Positions 33,159 to 41,190 of a stretch of DNA of 54,803 nt are shown here, piece after piece. A program made the translations under genes and the position numbers. The first letter of the stretch is position 1. Each line of letters starts with the position of its first letter. The notes under the pieces were generated by a model. The model worked only from the letters and a program-made list of their open reading frames with translations. It did not search any database and was not told the origin of the DNA. The stretch is from DAOTEJ01 sp035454085 (GTDB lineage: Bacteria; Pseudomonadota; Gammaproteobacteria; Burkholderiales; Burkholderiaceae_F). The DNA is taken from positions 1 through 54,803 of the forward strand of contig DAOTEJ010000008.1 in assembly GCA_035454085.1 (NCBI GenBank). Direction: 5' to 3'.

Positions 33159-35185
33159 ATGTCCATCGACGCCGACCTTGTCTTCAAGCGCACCGAGCCG
33201 GGTGCGCAAGAGGTCTATGAGAAGACCCGTTCTCTGAGCCAGGCCGAGCGGCTGGTCCTGATCCTGGTGGATGGGCGTCTTTCGGTGGCGGGGCTGTCCA
33301 CGCGCCTGCCCAGCGTCGGCGCGGACCGCATCGAGGAAGCCCTCGAGCGCCTGGTGGAACTCGAACTGGTCGAAGCGCGCGGGCGGCGTGCCCCGGCTGT
33401 TGCCCCGAGGCCGGCTGCGCCGGTCGCGCCCGATCGCCTGGCCGTGGAAACGGCACTACAGGTGGTCGAGGCCGAACTGGCGCAGGCTGAAGCTGCGGCC
33501 AAAGCGGAGGTGGACACCGGAGCCGCGAATGTTCTCGCCGGCGATGACGTAAGCAAGCGCTCGCTTGATCCGGTCGCCGAAACCCGCGGGCGTCCTGTGC
33601 CGGAGCTCGTCCGGCCGACTGGCCTTGGGCTGCCGGGCGACTCGCTGGCGGCGCCGAGTACCGTCGTCACGCAGTTTGCGATCACCTCGGTGAACGTCCC
33701 GGATGCGCTTGATCTTCAAGAGGAGCGTGACAAGGCGGAGTGGGCCGACGCACTGGCGGCGAAGCATGGCGAGCGCCGCAGGCGCTGGCTCGGCAGGGGC
33801 GGGGTCGCCGCGGTTGCGGTCGCCGCGGTCGTGGTGCTGCTGGGTTTGTGGCAGCCGATGCCGCAAGCAACCACGCCGCAGGCGGTGGCGGCGCGGTTGA
33901 CCGAAGCCTTGGGGCTGCCGGTCACGGTGCATTCAACCGACCTGGATCTTCTGCCCGCACCCCACCTGAACGTATCGGGCATCGAGGTGGCCGGCCGGAC
34001 CCGCATCGAGGAGGTGCGCGTCGGGATCAACTGGTCCGAGGTATGGAACGGACTCAACAGCGGCGACTGGACCTGGGGCGAGGCTCGCGTCGCGCCCCTG
34101 GAGCTGAGTGCGCCGCAGGCGCTCGAGCTCGCGCAGGGGCTACTGCGCGCCGGGGACAGGTTGCCGGCCAAGGTGAGCACGGTGCGCTTCGAGTCGGTGC
34201 GCTTCCCGGGTTCCGCGCTGCTTCCGGGGCGTTATGAGGTCGTCGCGCGGCGTGGCGCGGACGGCCGCTTCGGTCGCTTGAGCATGAGCGAACTGGGGCT
34301 GGGGGAGGGCTCGGTGGAGATCGCCCTCGCGCCCGGGGAACCGCACACGCGATTCGACCTGGTGGCTGCGCGCTGGGCGCTGCCCTTCGGGCCGCGCGTG
34401 GCCTGGAACGAGATGCGCGCGAGCGGCACGCTGGAGCCCGACGCCGTCCGGGTGGCGGCCTATTCACTTGGCGGCTTCTACGGTGTGACGACCGGCACAG
34501 TCAGCGCGCAGCGGCAGGGCGCCGAATGGTTGGTCGCCGGGGTCGTGGAACCCACCAATCTCGACGTGGAGGCAATTCTCTCCATCTCCGGCGCCAAGCG
34601 GTCGGGCGCGGCTGCAGGCGATGGCGCGGCGCCGATCCAGGGCACTCTCACCGGACGCTGGCAGGCGGCCGGTCGGGGCAACAGCCTGGAGGCCGCCATC
34701 GCTGCAACCGCGCTCACCGGCCCGTTCCAGGTTCGCTGGGCCGCGCTGAACGGCGTCAACCTTGGTGCGGTGGCGGCCCAAGGAGAGAAGAAGGGCGGCG
34801 TGACGCGCTTTACCGAGTTTGGGGGCGTGCTGATCGCCGACCGCCACAACCTGACGTTCCAGGGCGTGGACGGGCGGGCCGGNNNNNNNNNNNNNNNNNN
34901 NNNNNNNNNNNNNNNNNNNNNNNNNNNNNNNNNNNNNNNNNNNNNNNNNNNNNNNNNNNNNNNNNNNNNNNNNNNNNNNNNNTGCTGATCGCCGACCGCC
35001 ACAACCTGACGTTCCAGGGCGTGGACGGGCGGGCCGGAGCAATGCGCGCACGGGGCGACTTCTCGGTCGCGCCCGATGGCGCTCTGCGCGGCTTTATCCG
35101 GGTGGACCTGGGCGGGGCGGTCAGCCAGGCCCCGGCGACATTGCGACTCTCCGGCGCCGTGGCCAAGCCGCAGTTCGGTTTCTGA
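33159..35185 (+). CDS. Winged-helix-like / AsmA-like membrane protein (interrupted by a false gap)
   Basis: After collapsing the false gap the protein is 623 aa. Residues 1-75 form a compact domain (VFKRTEPGAQEVYEKTRSLS, then LVLILVDGRLSVAGL) resembling an N-terminal module I recall in betaproteobacterial hypothetical proteins. An Ala/Pro-rich linker follows (76-205), then one membrane helix (about 213-232, after a basic RRRRW). The C-terminal half resembles AsmA-type envelope proteins: AVAARLTEALGLPVTVHSTD, LNVSGIEVAG and repeated beta-strand stretches. AsmA-like proteins shape or carry phospholipid in the envelope. A cytoplasmic sensor-like domain on such a protein is unusual. It stands alone ahead of the parS sites. 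Function unknown. Confidence 0.65.
34828..35037. other. Assembly gap of 100 N flanked by an identical 55-bp overlap, inside the AsmA-like gene
   Basis: Bases 34828-34882 and 34983-35037 are identical, separated by 100 N (34883-34982). Collapsing the copies restores one frame from 33159 to 35185 (1872 bp, 623 codons plus stop). The overlap has the same 55-bp length as in dnaN. Confidence 0.9.
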
Positions 35186-35204
35186 GTCCTTCAGGGGGCG
35201 GCGT

Positions 35205-35218
35205 GTTCCACGTGGAAC
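35205..35218. other. parS: parS centromere site 1
   Basis: GTTCCACGTGGAAC is a perfect 14-bp palindrome and a close parS match (consensus GTTTCACGTGAAAC with C/G at the variable positions). It lies between the AsmA-like gene and mnmG. Confidence 0.85.
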
Positions 35219-35240
35219 GCGCCATCTCGGGGGTCGGGCT

Positions 35241-35254
35241 GTTTCACGTGGAAC
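35241..35254. other. parS: parS centromere site 2
   Basis: GTTTCACGTGGAAC differs from site 1 by one base and is closer to the canonical left half. Centre-to-centre distance is 36 bp. Both sites would be loaded by ParB from the gene at 47404. Confidence 0.85.
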
Positions 35255-35271
35255 CCCCGGGAAGACCGGCG

Positions 35272-35300
35272 CTGACGGGTGGCGGGCTGCGTGGGATACT
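35272..35300 (+). promoter_or_regulatory. mnmG promoter (sigma-70 type)
   Basis: CTGACG (35272-35277), a 17-bp spacer and GATACT (35295-35300) lie 49 bp before the mnmG ATG and 18 bp after parS site 2. ParB spreading from parS could affect it; that is inference. Confidence 0.5.
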
Positions 35301-35348
35301 CGCGCGCCCGCCGTGACTGCGCCCCGAGGCTCCGCCCGCGTCCCCATC

Positions 35349-37283
35349 ATGCTTCACCCCGAGTCATTCGACGTCATCGTGGTCGGTGGCGGCCACGCCG
35401 GCACCGAGGCCGCGCTCGCCGCCGCCCGCATGGGTCGGCGCACTCTGCTGTTGACGCACAGCATCGAGACCCTGGGGCAGATGTCCTGCAACCCGTCGAT
35501 CGGTGGGATCGGCAAGGGCCACCTGGTCAGGGAGCTGGACGCGCTGGCTGGGGCCATGGCCGCTGCGACCGACGAGGCCGGCATCCAGTTCCGCATTCTC
35601 AACGGCTCCAAGGGGCCGGCGGTGCGTGCGACCCGCGCGCAGGCGGACCGCGCCCTGTACCGGGCGGCGATCCGCCGTCGCCTGGAGAGCCAGCCCGGCC
35701 TCTGGCTGTTCCAACAGGCGGTGGACGACCTGATCATCGAGCGCGACGGCGGCGAGGAGCGCGTCGCGGGGGCAGTCACCCAGTCGGGGATCCGCTTTCG
35801 CGGCGACGCCGTGGTGCTGACGGCGGGCACTTTCCTCAACGGACGGGTCCACATCGGCTTGGAAAGTCACTCGGCGGGCCGCGCAGGGGATCCTCCGTCG
35901 CTGTCGCTGGCGGCGCGCCTGAGGGAACTTGGCTTGCCGCAGGGCCGGCTCAAGACCGGAACGCCGCCGCGCATCGACGGCCGCACGATCGACTTTTCGC
36001 GCTGCGAGGAGCAACCCGGCGACGCCGATCCGGTGCCGGTGTTCTCGTTCCTGGGTACGCCCGACCAGCATCCGAGACAGTTGCCGTGCTGGATCACGCA
36101 CACCCACCAAGGCACCCACGACCTGATTCGCGCCAACCTCGACCGCTCGCCCATGTACTCGGGCGTGATCGAGGGGGTGGGGCCCCGCTACTGCCCCTCG
36201 ATCGAGGACAAGGTGCACCGCTTTGCCGACAAGGCGAGCCACCAGGTGTTCCTCGAGCCCGAGGGCCTGACCACGCACGAGTTCTACCCGAACGGCATCT
36301 CGACCAGCCTGCCGTTTGACGTGCAGCTCCAGATCGTGCGTTCGCTGCCCGGGCTGGAGCAGGCGCACATCCTGCGGCCCGGCTACGCGATCGAGTACGA
36401 CTACTTCGATCCGCGCGGGCTCAAGGCCTCGCTCGAGACCCGCGCCATCGGCGGGCTGTTCTTCGCCGGGCAGATCAACGGAACCACGGGCTACGAAGAG
36501 GCCGCCGCCCAAGGTCTGCTGGCCGGCATCAACGCCGCCCGGCACACCCAGGGCCGCGAAGCCTGGGTGCCGCGGCGCGACCAGGCCTACCTCGGCGTGC
36601 TGGTCGACGACCTCACCACCCGCGGCGTGAGCGAGCCCTACCGGATGTTTACGTCGCGCGCCGAGTACCGCCTGAGCCTGCGCGAGGACAACGCCGACCT
36701 GCGCCTGACCGAACTCGGCCGCGAGCTGGGCTGCGTCGACGATAGGCGCTGGGACGCGTACGCGCGCAAGCGTGATGCGGTGGCCAAGGAGCTCGAGCGG
36801 CTGCGCACTACCTGGGTCAATCCGCGCTCAGTGGCCCAGGACGGTGCCGTGCACCTGCTGGGTCAGGGGCTGGAGCGCGAGTACCGCCTCGAGGACCTGC
36901 TGCGACGGCCCGAAGTGCGCTATGCGGACCTCGTGGCGCTGCGCGCTGCCGACGGTGGTGAACTTGGCGGGCCTGGCGTGGCTGACAAGGCGGTTGCGGA
37001 GCAGGTCGAGATCGCGGTGAAGTACGCCGGCTACATCGAGCGCCAGCAGGATGAAATTGCTCGCCACGCCTCGCACGAGACCACCCGGCTGCCACAAGAC
37101 CTCGACTACGACGCCGTGTCTGGCCTTTCGTTCGAGGTGCGCCAGAAGTTCAAGCAGCACCGGCCCGAGACCGTGGGCCAGGCCTCGCGGATCTCGGGCG
37201 TCACGCCGGCGGCCATCTCGCTGCTGCTGGTACATCTCAAGCGGCTGTCCCGGAGCCAGGGCACCGGACGCCGTGCCGCCTGA
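35349..37283 (+). CDS. mnmG: tRNA uridine-34 carboxymethylaminomethyl modification enzyme MnmG
   Basis: MnmG (GidA) binds FAD and, with MnmE, modifies wobble uridine-34. From ATG 35349 the 644-aa protein starts MLHPESFDVIVVGGGHAGTE, with the FAD glycine motif GGGHAGTEAALAAARMG (13-29) and the family signature QMSCNPSIGGIGKGHLVREL. CysX patterns and GQINGTTGYEEAAAQGLLAG follow, and the C-terminal region ends GVTPAAISLLLVHLKR. An open frame reaches back to 35076 but would run through both parS sites and the AsmA-like gene. It overlaps rsmG by 11 bp. Confidence 0.97.
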   Translation: MLHPESFDVIVVGGGHAGTEAALAAARMGRRTLLLTHSIETLGQMSCNPSIGGIGKGHLVRELDALAGAMAAATDEAGIQFRILNGSKGPAVRATRAQADRALYRAAIRRRLESQPGLWLFQQAVDDLIIERDGGEERVAGAVTQSGIRFRGDAVVLTAGTFLNGRVHIGLESHSAGRAGDPPSLSLAARLRELGLPQGRLKTGTPPRIDGRTIDFSRCEEQPGDADPVPVFSFLGTPDQHPRQLPCWITHTHQGTHDLIRANLDRSPMYSGVIEGVGPRYCPSIEDKVHRFADKASHQVFLEPEGLTTHEFYPNGISTSLPFDVQLQIVRSLPGLEQAHILRPGYAIEYDYFDPRGLKASLETRAIGGLFFAGQINGTTGYEEAAAQGLLAGINAARHTQGREAWVPRRDQAYLGVLVDDLTTRGVSEPYRMFTSRAEYRLSLREDNADLRLTELGRELGCVDDRRWDAYARKRDAVAKELERLRTTWVNPRSVAQDGAVHLLGQGLEREYRLEDLLRRPEVRYADLVALRAADGGELGGPGVADKAVAEQVEIAVKYAGYIERQQDEIARHASHETTRLPQDLDYDAVSGLSFEVRQKFKQHRPETVGQASRISGVTPAAISLLLVHLKRLSRSQGTGRRAA

Positions 37284-37923
37284 GGTGGAGGTCCTGCGCG
37301 CCGGCGGGCGGGCACTCGGTCTGGAACTGGACGATGCGGTGGTCGACCGACTGCTGCGCTTCGGGGCTTTGCTCACCAAGTGGAACGCCACCCACAACCT
37401 GACGGCGATCCGCTCGGCCGACGAGCTGCTCACGCACCACTTGCTGGACAGTCTTTCCTTGGCCGCGCCTCTGGCACGCTGGATGCGCTCAGGCGACGGG
37501 CGCGTGCTCGATGTCGGCGCAGGCGGTGGCCTGCCGGGCATCCCGCTGGCCATCCTGCGGCCGGACCTGGAGTTCACTCTGGTCGACGCTGTTCAGAAGA
37601 AGGTGGCCTTCCTGCGCCAGGCCCAGCTCGAGATCGGTCTTGCCAACCTGACGCCGGTGCACGGGCGGATCGAGGCCTTGGCTCTGCCACCCTTTCCCGT
37701 CGTCACCTCGCGAGCGTTCGCGGCGCTGCCCAAGTTCTGCGAACTCACCCGCCATCTGCTCGCGCCGGGCGGCGTATGGCTGGCAATGAAGGGACTGCGT
37801 CCAGACGAGGAGTTGGCGGGCATGCCGACCTGGGCCGAGGTACTGGCGGTCGAGCCCCTGGTCGTGCCGGGACTCGAGGAAACGCGTCACCTGGTGGTGG
37901 CGCGGGTCAGGCCCGAGGGCTAG
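37273..37923 (+). CDS. rsmG: 16S rRNA (guanine-527-N7)-methyltransferase RsmG
   Basis: RsmG (GidB) uses S-adenosylmethionine to methylate G527 of 16S rRNA. The 216-aa protein has KWNATHNLTAIRSADELLTH, LDSLSLA, the SAM motif VLDVGAGGGLPGIPLAI (about 77-93), TLVDAVQKKVAFLRQ, and VTSRAFAALPKF. The start is GTG 37273 within the end of mnmG; GTG at 37285 is an alternative. The usual next gene, parA, is displaced by 8.7 kb. The stop lies 6 bp from that of a converging HTH gene, with no terminator visible. Confidence 0.95.
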   Translation: MPPEVEVLRAGGRALGLELDDAVVDRLLRFGALLTKWNATHNLTAIRSADELLTHHLLDSLSLAAPLARWMRSGDGRVLDVGAGGGLPGIPLAILRPDLEFTLVDAVQKKVAFLRQAQLEIGLANLTPVHGRIEALALPPFPVVTSRAFAALPKFCELTRHLLAPGGVWLAMKGLRPDEELAGMPTWAEVLAVEPLVVPGLEETRHLVVARVRPEG

Positions 37924-37929
37924 GCGCCC

Positions 37930-38490
37930 TCAGTGCTCGCCGGCTAGCACTTCCCGCAACTGGTCTGCAGTGGCGAGCAGGTCAGCGGTCTGCGAATCGT
38001 CGAACGCGGCGAATATGGCACCGACCTTGTCGGTGATGACGTACATGTCGTCGGTCGTGCGCTCGATCCAGCCGAGCTCGAGCAGCTTGCCGAGCTTGCG
38101 TCGCACGGTTTCGCGGGGGATCCCGGTGACCTCGGCAATCGACAGTGCATTGCAGGGGCGCAGCCGCCGGCTGGCATCGAGGTGGCCGGCGCGGGCCTGC
38201 TCGGCAAGCCGATGAACCGGTGCGTGCGGGGGAAAGACGCTCTCCACGTTGCGCATCGAAAGCTCACCCAGGACAAGCGCCAAAGTAAGGTCGCCTTCGA
38301 ACGCCTGATAGATGGAACGCAGGCGAGTAGTCATGAAACGCCCCATCAAAACCGACAAGAGTCGTCGGTTTGCGGCGTACTGGTCAGCACTTACTCCCGG
38401 CGGAACCTGCATGGGAGCAGGCAGATCGGTCGGAAATGCAGCGCGGTCGCGAGGGCGACGGCGAATGCGCTGTTGATGGTCCTCCGGCAT
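37930..38490 (-). CDS. Winged-helix DNA-binding protein, sensor domain not recognised
   Basis: The 186-aa protein has a C-terminal winged helix (about 114-155): LSIAEVTGIPRETVRRKLGK then LLELGWIERTTDDMYVITDK, close to the HTH of Crp/Fnr-like regulators. The N-terminal 110 residues do not show a cyclic-nucleotide fold or Cys cluster that I can recognise. ATG 38488-38490 follows TGGAG by 8 bases and is preferred over ATG 38410-38412. It is downstream of, and on the same strand as, the MCE lipid operon, 257 bp away, and converges on rsmG. It may regulate the envelope genes; that is inferred from position only. Confidence 0.7.
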   Translation of the reverse strand: MPEDHQQRIRRRPRDRAAFPTDLPAPMQVPPGVSADQYAANRRLLSVLMGRFMTTRLRSIYQAFEGDLTLALVLGELSMRNVESVFPPHAPVHRLAEQARAGHLDASRRLRPCNALSIAEVTGIPRETVRRKLGKLLELGWIERTTDDMYVITDKVGAIFAAFDDSQTADLLATADQLREVLAGEH

Positions 38491-38747
38491 AGCAGCTGCT
38501 CCACTGAAAACACGACCATCCGCGGTCTTCCCGTGACCTTGCGATCTGTCCGGCGCTAGCGCGGTGGGCCGAAGCCAAACTCCAACCCCACAATCTGAGA
38601 ATGCCCTCTGTCACCGGATTTATCAATAGGTCACGATGTGGGCGCGTGACGCGAATTGCGTCCGCCGGGCGGCGGATCCGCCCTTGACACCGCGCGCTGG
38701 AAGAGACTGCGGCGCCCGGGGCACCCCCCGCGGCAGGCCTCCTGGCC
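38491..38747. other. Intergenic region between the lipid operon and the HTH gene
   Basis: No gene is supported. A 7-bp stem, CCTCCTG (38738-38744) with CAGGAGG (38749-38755), straddles the lipoprotein stop codon without a T run. The palindrome GGCGGATCCGCC lies at 38671-38682. Neither is a convincing terminator. A promoter for the HTH gene must lie here but no clear -35/-10 pair stands out. Confidence 0.5.
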
Positions 38748-39365
38748 TCAGGAGGGGGGGACTGCCGCCGCAAGCAGCGGCTGCAACTCCAACAGCACCG
38801 CTCCCAGGGCGCGTCCGTAGCCCTCGACCACTGCCGCTGGCGTCGACTGTGTCAGAGCAACGCTCTGGCGGAAGGTGCGCTCCATCAACGCCGCCTGCGT
38901 TGGTCGGCTGGTGTCGCTCAGAGTCGCCTGGATCAACAGCACGGCGGAGGGCGGTCGGCCCGGTCGGAAGTCGCCGTAGAGTTCCAGCACGAACAGATTC
39001 AGCACGTAGCGCTGGTTCGCTCCCGAGCCCGGCGCGGCGGTAAAGCGCATCGGTCCGGCGCGGTCGAGCCACTCGGTAGCCTGGGTGCCGATCATGGCTC
39101 CCGAGGGAGCCATCAGCCGGTGGTAGAAGTCGCTCGTATAGCGCACCTCGTCCATCCGGTAGACGAGCTGCTCGCCCGCAAAGCTTGGTGCCACCCGCAC
39201 CGGAGCCACCCGGAGGCTCTCGGTGCGGCGCACCGCGGCCTCCGCAGGCGGCGGCGGCCGCAAGACGTAGTGCTCGACGGGAGGAGCGTCCTGCCGCAGG
39301 GAACAGGCGCCCAGTAGAACGGACGCGGCGAGCGCCGGCAGAAGACTAAGGAGGGATCGCATCAC
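38748..39365 (-). CDS. ABC-type transport auxiliary lipoprotein (PqiC/LetC-like)
   Basis: The 205-aa protein has a lipoprotein signal ending LLGAC (Cys21) and the conserved opening of the ABC_trans_aux family (VEHYVLRPPPPAE, then LRVAPVRVAPSFAGEQLVYR). The family sits on the inner face of the outer membrane and works with MCE transporters such as PqiAB. It overlaps the MCE gene by 4 bp and is the last gene of the operon starting at 42282, suggesting an outer-membrane dock for the MCE channel. Confidence 0.82.
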   Translation of the reverse strand: MMRSLLSLLPALAASVLLGACSLRQDAPPVEHYVLRPPPPAEAAVRRTESLRVAPVRVAPSFAGEQLVYRMDEVRYTSDFYHRLMAPSGAMIGTQATEWLDRAGPMRFTAAPGSGANQRYVLNLFVLELYGDFRPGRPPSAVLLIQATLSDTSRPTQAALMERTFRQSVALTQSTPAAVVEGYGRALGAVLLELQPLLAAAVPPS

Positions 39366-40411
39366 TGCTTCTCCTGGCGTGGCAGGGTTACAACCGGCGG
39401 CGGATTGCTGAAGAACAGGCCGGCAGGATTCCTGCGCAGGTTGTCAGTGACTGCCCGCAGGTTCAGCGCGCTGGCGTTCAGCTCTTCAATCAAGGCCGAG
39501 ACCTCGTACTGGTTCGCCCCGACCACCTCGTCGGCGCGCGCCGAGAGCTGCTCCAGGTTGCGCAGCGCCCGGTCGAGTTCGCCGCTTTCCATTGCCTTGC
39601 GCAGTCTCGCGCTCGTGGCAGCGAGGTCGCTCACCGCACTGCCGATCTTGGGGTCGGAAAACACGGCATCGAGCTGGCGCGCGGCCGCACCGATCTCGCG
39701 CACGGTCTGGTCCATGGGCAGCTTCGCAAGTTGGCTGTCGACCCGAGCCAGCGTGGTGCGCAGTCCGACCACCGCGGCATTGATCGAGGCCACGTCGAAT
39801 TCGCGCACCCGCCTGTCCGTGCTGTCGGCGAGGGAGGCGATATTGGTGATCAGCGCCTTGATGTCAGCCTCGTCCAGGTTGGCCAGAAAGTTCTGGGCGT
39901 TCTGGATGATCTGGTTCGTGGCCGATGGCGCCGAGGGGATGTACGGGTAGTCGGGCGTCCAGCGGAACTCGAAGGGCGCGGCCGCGACCTTGGCCGGGTC
40001 CACGAAGTCGAGCGACAGGAACAGGCTGCCGGTGATGCCGGCAAGCTGCGTCTGCGCGCGCAGGCCCTCGCGGATGAACTTGTCCAGATTGTCCTTCGCG
40101 GCGTCGAGGTCGGCCCCCACGAGTTCGGCGCGCACCACCACCAGCGCCCCCCGGGCCCCCTCGAGCGTCTCGGTGCCCGGGTACGCGCGGCTCGAGAGCA
40201 GGATCTGCGACACGCGCCCGATCGGCACGCCGCGGAACTTCACCGGCGAGCCCACCTCGAGCCCGCTCACCGACTCCGAGAAGTAGGTCTCGACCGTGAC
40301 CTTCTTCTGGAAGAAGCCCGGACCGGCGAGCACCAGCAGTCCGATGAAGACGAGGACGGCCGCGGCGACCACGAACACGCCCAGCCGGAAGTAGTGCCGC
40401 TTCTCGTCCAT
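39362..40411 (-). CDS. MCE (MlaD-family) lipid transport protein
   Basis: The 349-aa protein has an N-terminal membrane anchor (about 11-32, GVFVVAAAVLVFIGLLVLAG) and one MCE domain (about 38-118; YFSESVSGLEVGSPVKFRGV then PIGRVSQILL). A long helical C-terminal region follows (about 165-330), likely forming a hexameric tube. Single-MCE proteins with long helices carry phospholipid between the membranes. Its start is 3 bp after the ATPase stop. At 349 aa it is much longer than E. coli MlaD, and the helical tail may span more of the periplasm. Confidence 0.88.
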   Translation of the reverse strand: MDEKRHYFRLGVFVVAAAVLVFIGLLVLAGPGFFQKKVTVETYFSESVSGLEVGSPVKFRGVPIGRVSQILLSSRAYPGTETLEGARGALVVVRAELVGADLDAAKDNLDKFIREGLRAQTQLAGITGSLFLSLDFVDPAKVAAAPFEFRWTPDYPYIPSAPSATNQIIQNAQNFLANLDEADIKALITNIASLADSTDRRVREFDVASINAAVVGLRTTLARVDSQLAKLPMDQTVREIGAAARQLDAVFSDPKIGSAVSDLAATSARLRKAMESGELDRALRNLEQLSARADEVVGANQYEVSALIEELNASALNLRAVTDNLRRNPAGLFFSNPPPVVTLPRQEKQ

Positions 40412-40414
40412 CGC

Positions 40415-41188
40415 TCAGGCAGCCTTCGCAGCCGTGTCGGGCTGCGCGTTGAAGAACTGACGCACGCGGGCGTCGGGGGAATGATCGCGCAGTTGCGCGG
40501 GCTTGCCATCGGCCACGATGCGCCGGCTCACCGGGTCGAGCATCACCGCGCGGTCGGCGATCCGATAGATGCTGCGCAGCTCGTGAGTCACCACCACGCA
40601 GGTCACCCCCATCGAATCGCGCAGCGCGAGGATGGTCTGATCCAGGTTCGCGGCCGTGATCGGATCCAGCCCGGCCGAAGGCTCGTCCAGCAGCAGGATG
40701 TCGGCCCCCAGCGCCAGGGCCCGCGCGATGCCGGCTCGCTTTAGCATGCCGCCCGACAACTCGCCGGGCATCAGGCCGGCGGCCTTTGGCATCTCGACCA
40801 GGTCGAGCAAGAGGTGCGCGGCCAGGTCGCGGGCCGCCGGCGGCAGATCGGTGAACTCGTCGAGCGGAAAGCGCACGTTGTCGAGCACGCTCATCGAGCC
40901 GAACAGCGCGCCGCTTTGATACATGATGCCCAGGCCGCGCTGGATGCTGGCGCGCTCCTCGGCCGTGGCCTTCACGATGCTGCGCCCGCCGATCAGCACA
41001 TCGCCGGACCGCGGCGGCACCAGGCCGATGAGCACCTTCATCAGCGAGGACTTGCCGCTGCCCGAGCCGCCGAGGATCACGACGATCTCGCCGCGCGCCA
41101 CGTCGAAGCTCGCGTCCTCGAGCAGCACGCGCGAGCCGTAGCCCATCGAGACGCCGCGCACGCTGATGGCCGGAACAGATGCGTCCAT
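40415..41188 (-). CDS. MCE-system ABC ATPase (MlaF-like)
   Basis: The 257-aa ATPase has Walker A GGSGSGKS (about 39-46), the Q-loop MYQSGALFGSMSVLDNVRFP, signature LSGGMLKRAGIARALAL, Walker B ILLLDEPSAGLDP and VVTHEL. The GGML signature and QSGALF are characteristic of MlaF-type ATPases. It energises lipid movement by the adjacent MlaE-like permease; gaps to both neighbours are 2-3 bp. Confidence 0.92.
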   Translation of the reverse strand: MDASVPAISVRGVSMGYGSRVLLEDASFDVARGEIVVILGGSGSGKSSLMKVLIGLVPPRSGDVLIGGRSIVKATAEERASIQRGLGIMYQSGALFGSMSVLDNVRFPLDEFTDLPPAARDLAAHLLLDLVEMPKAAGLMPGELSGGMLKRAGIARALALGADILLLDEPSAGLDPITAANLDQTILALRDSMGVTCVVVTHELRSIYRIADRAVMLDPVSRRIVADGKPAQLRDHSPDARVRQFFNAQPDTAAKAA

Positions 41189-41190
41189 GT

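Noticed and set aside
35076..35348. N-terminal extension of mnmG to 35076
   Set aside because: It runs through two parS sites and the end of the AsmA-like gene. MnmG homologues begin at the 35349 ATG.
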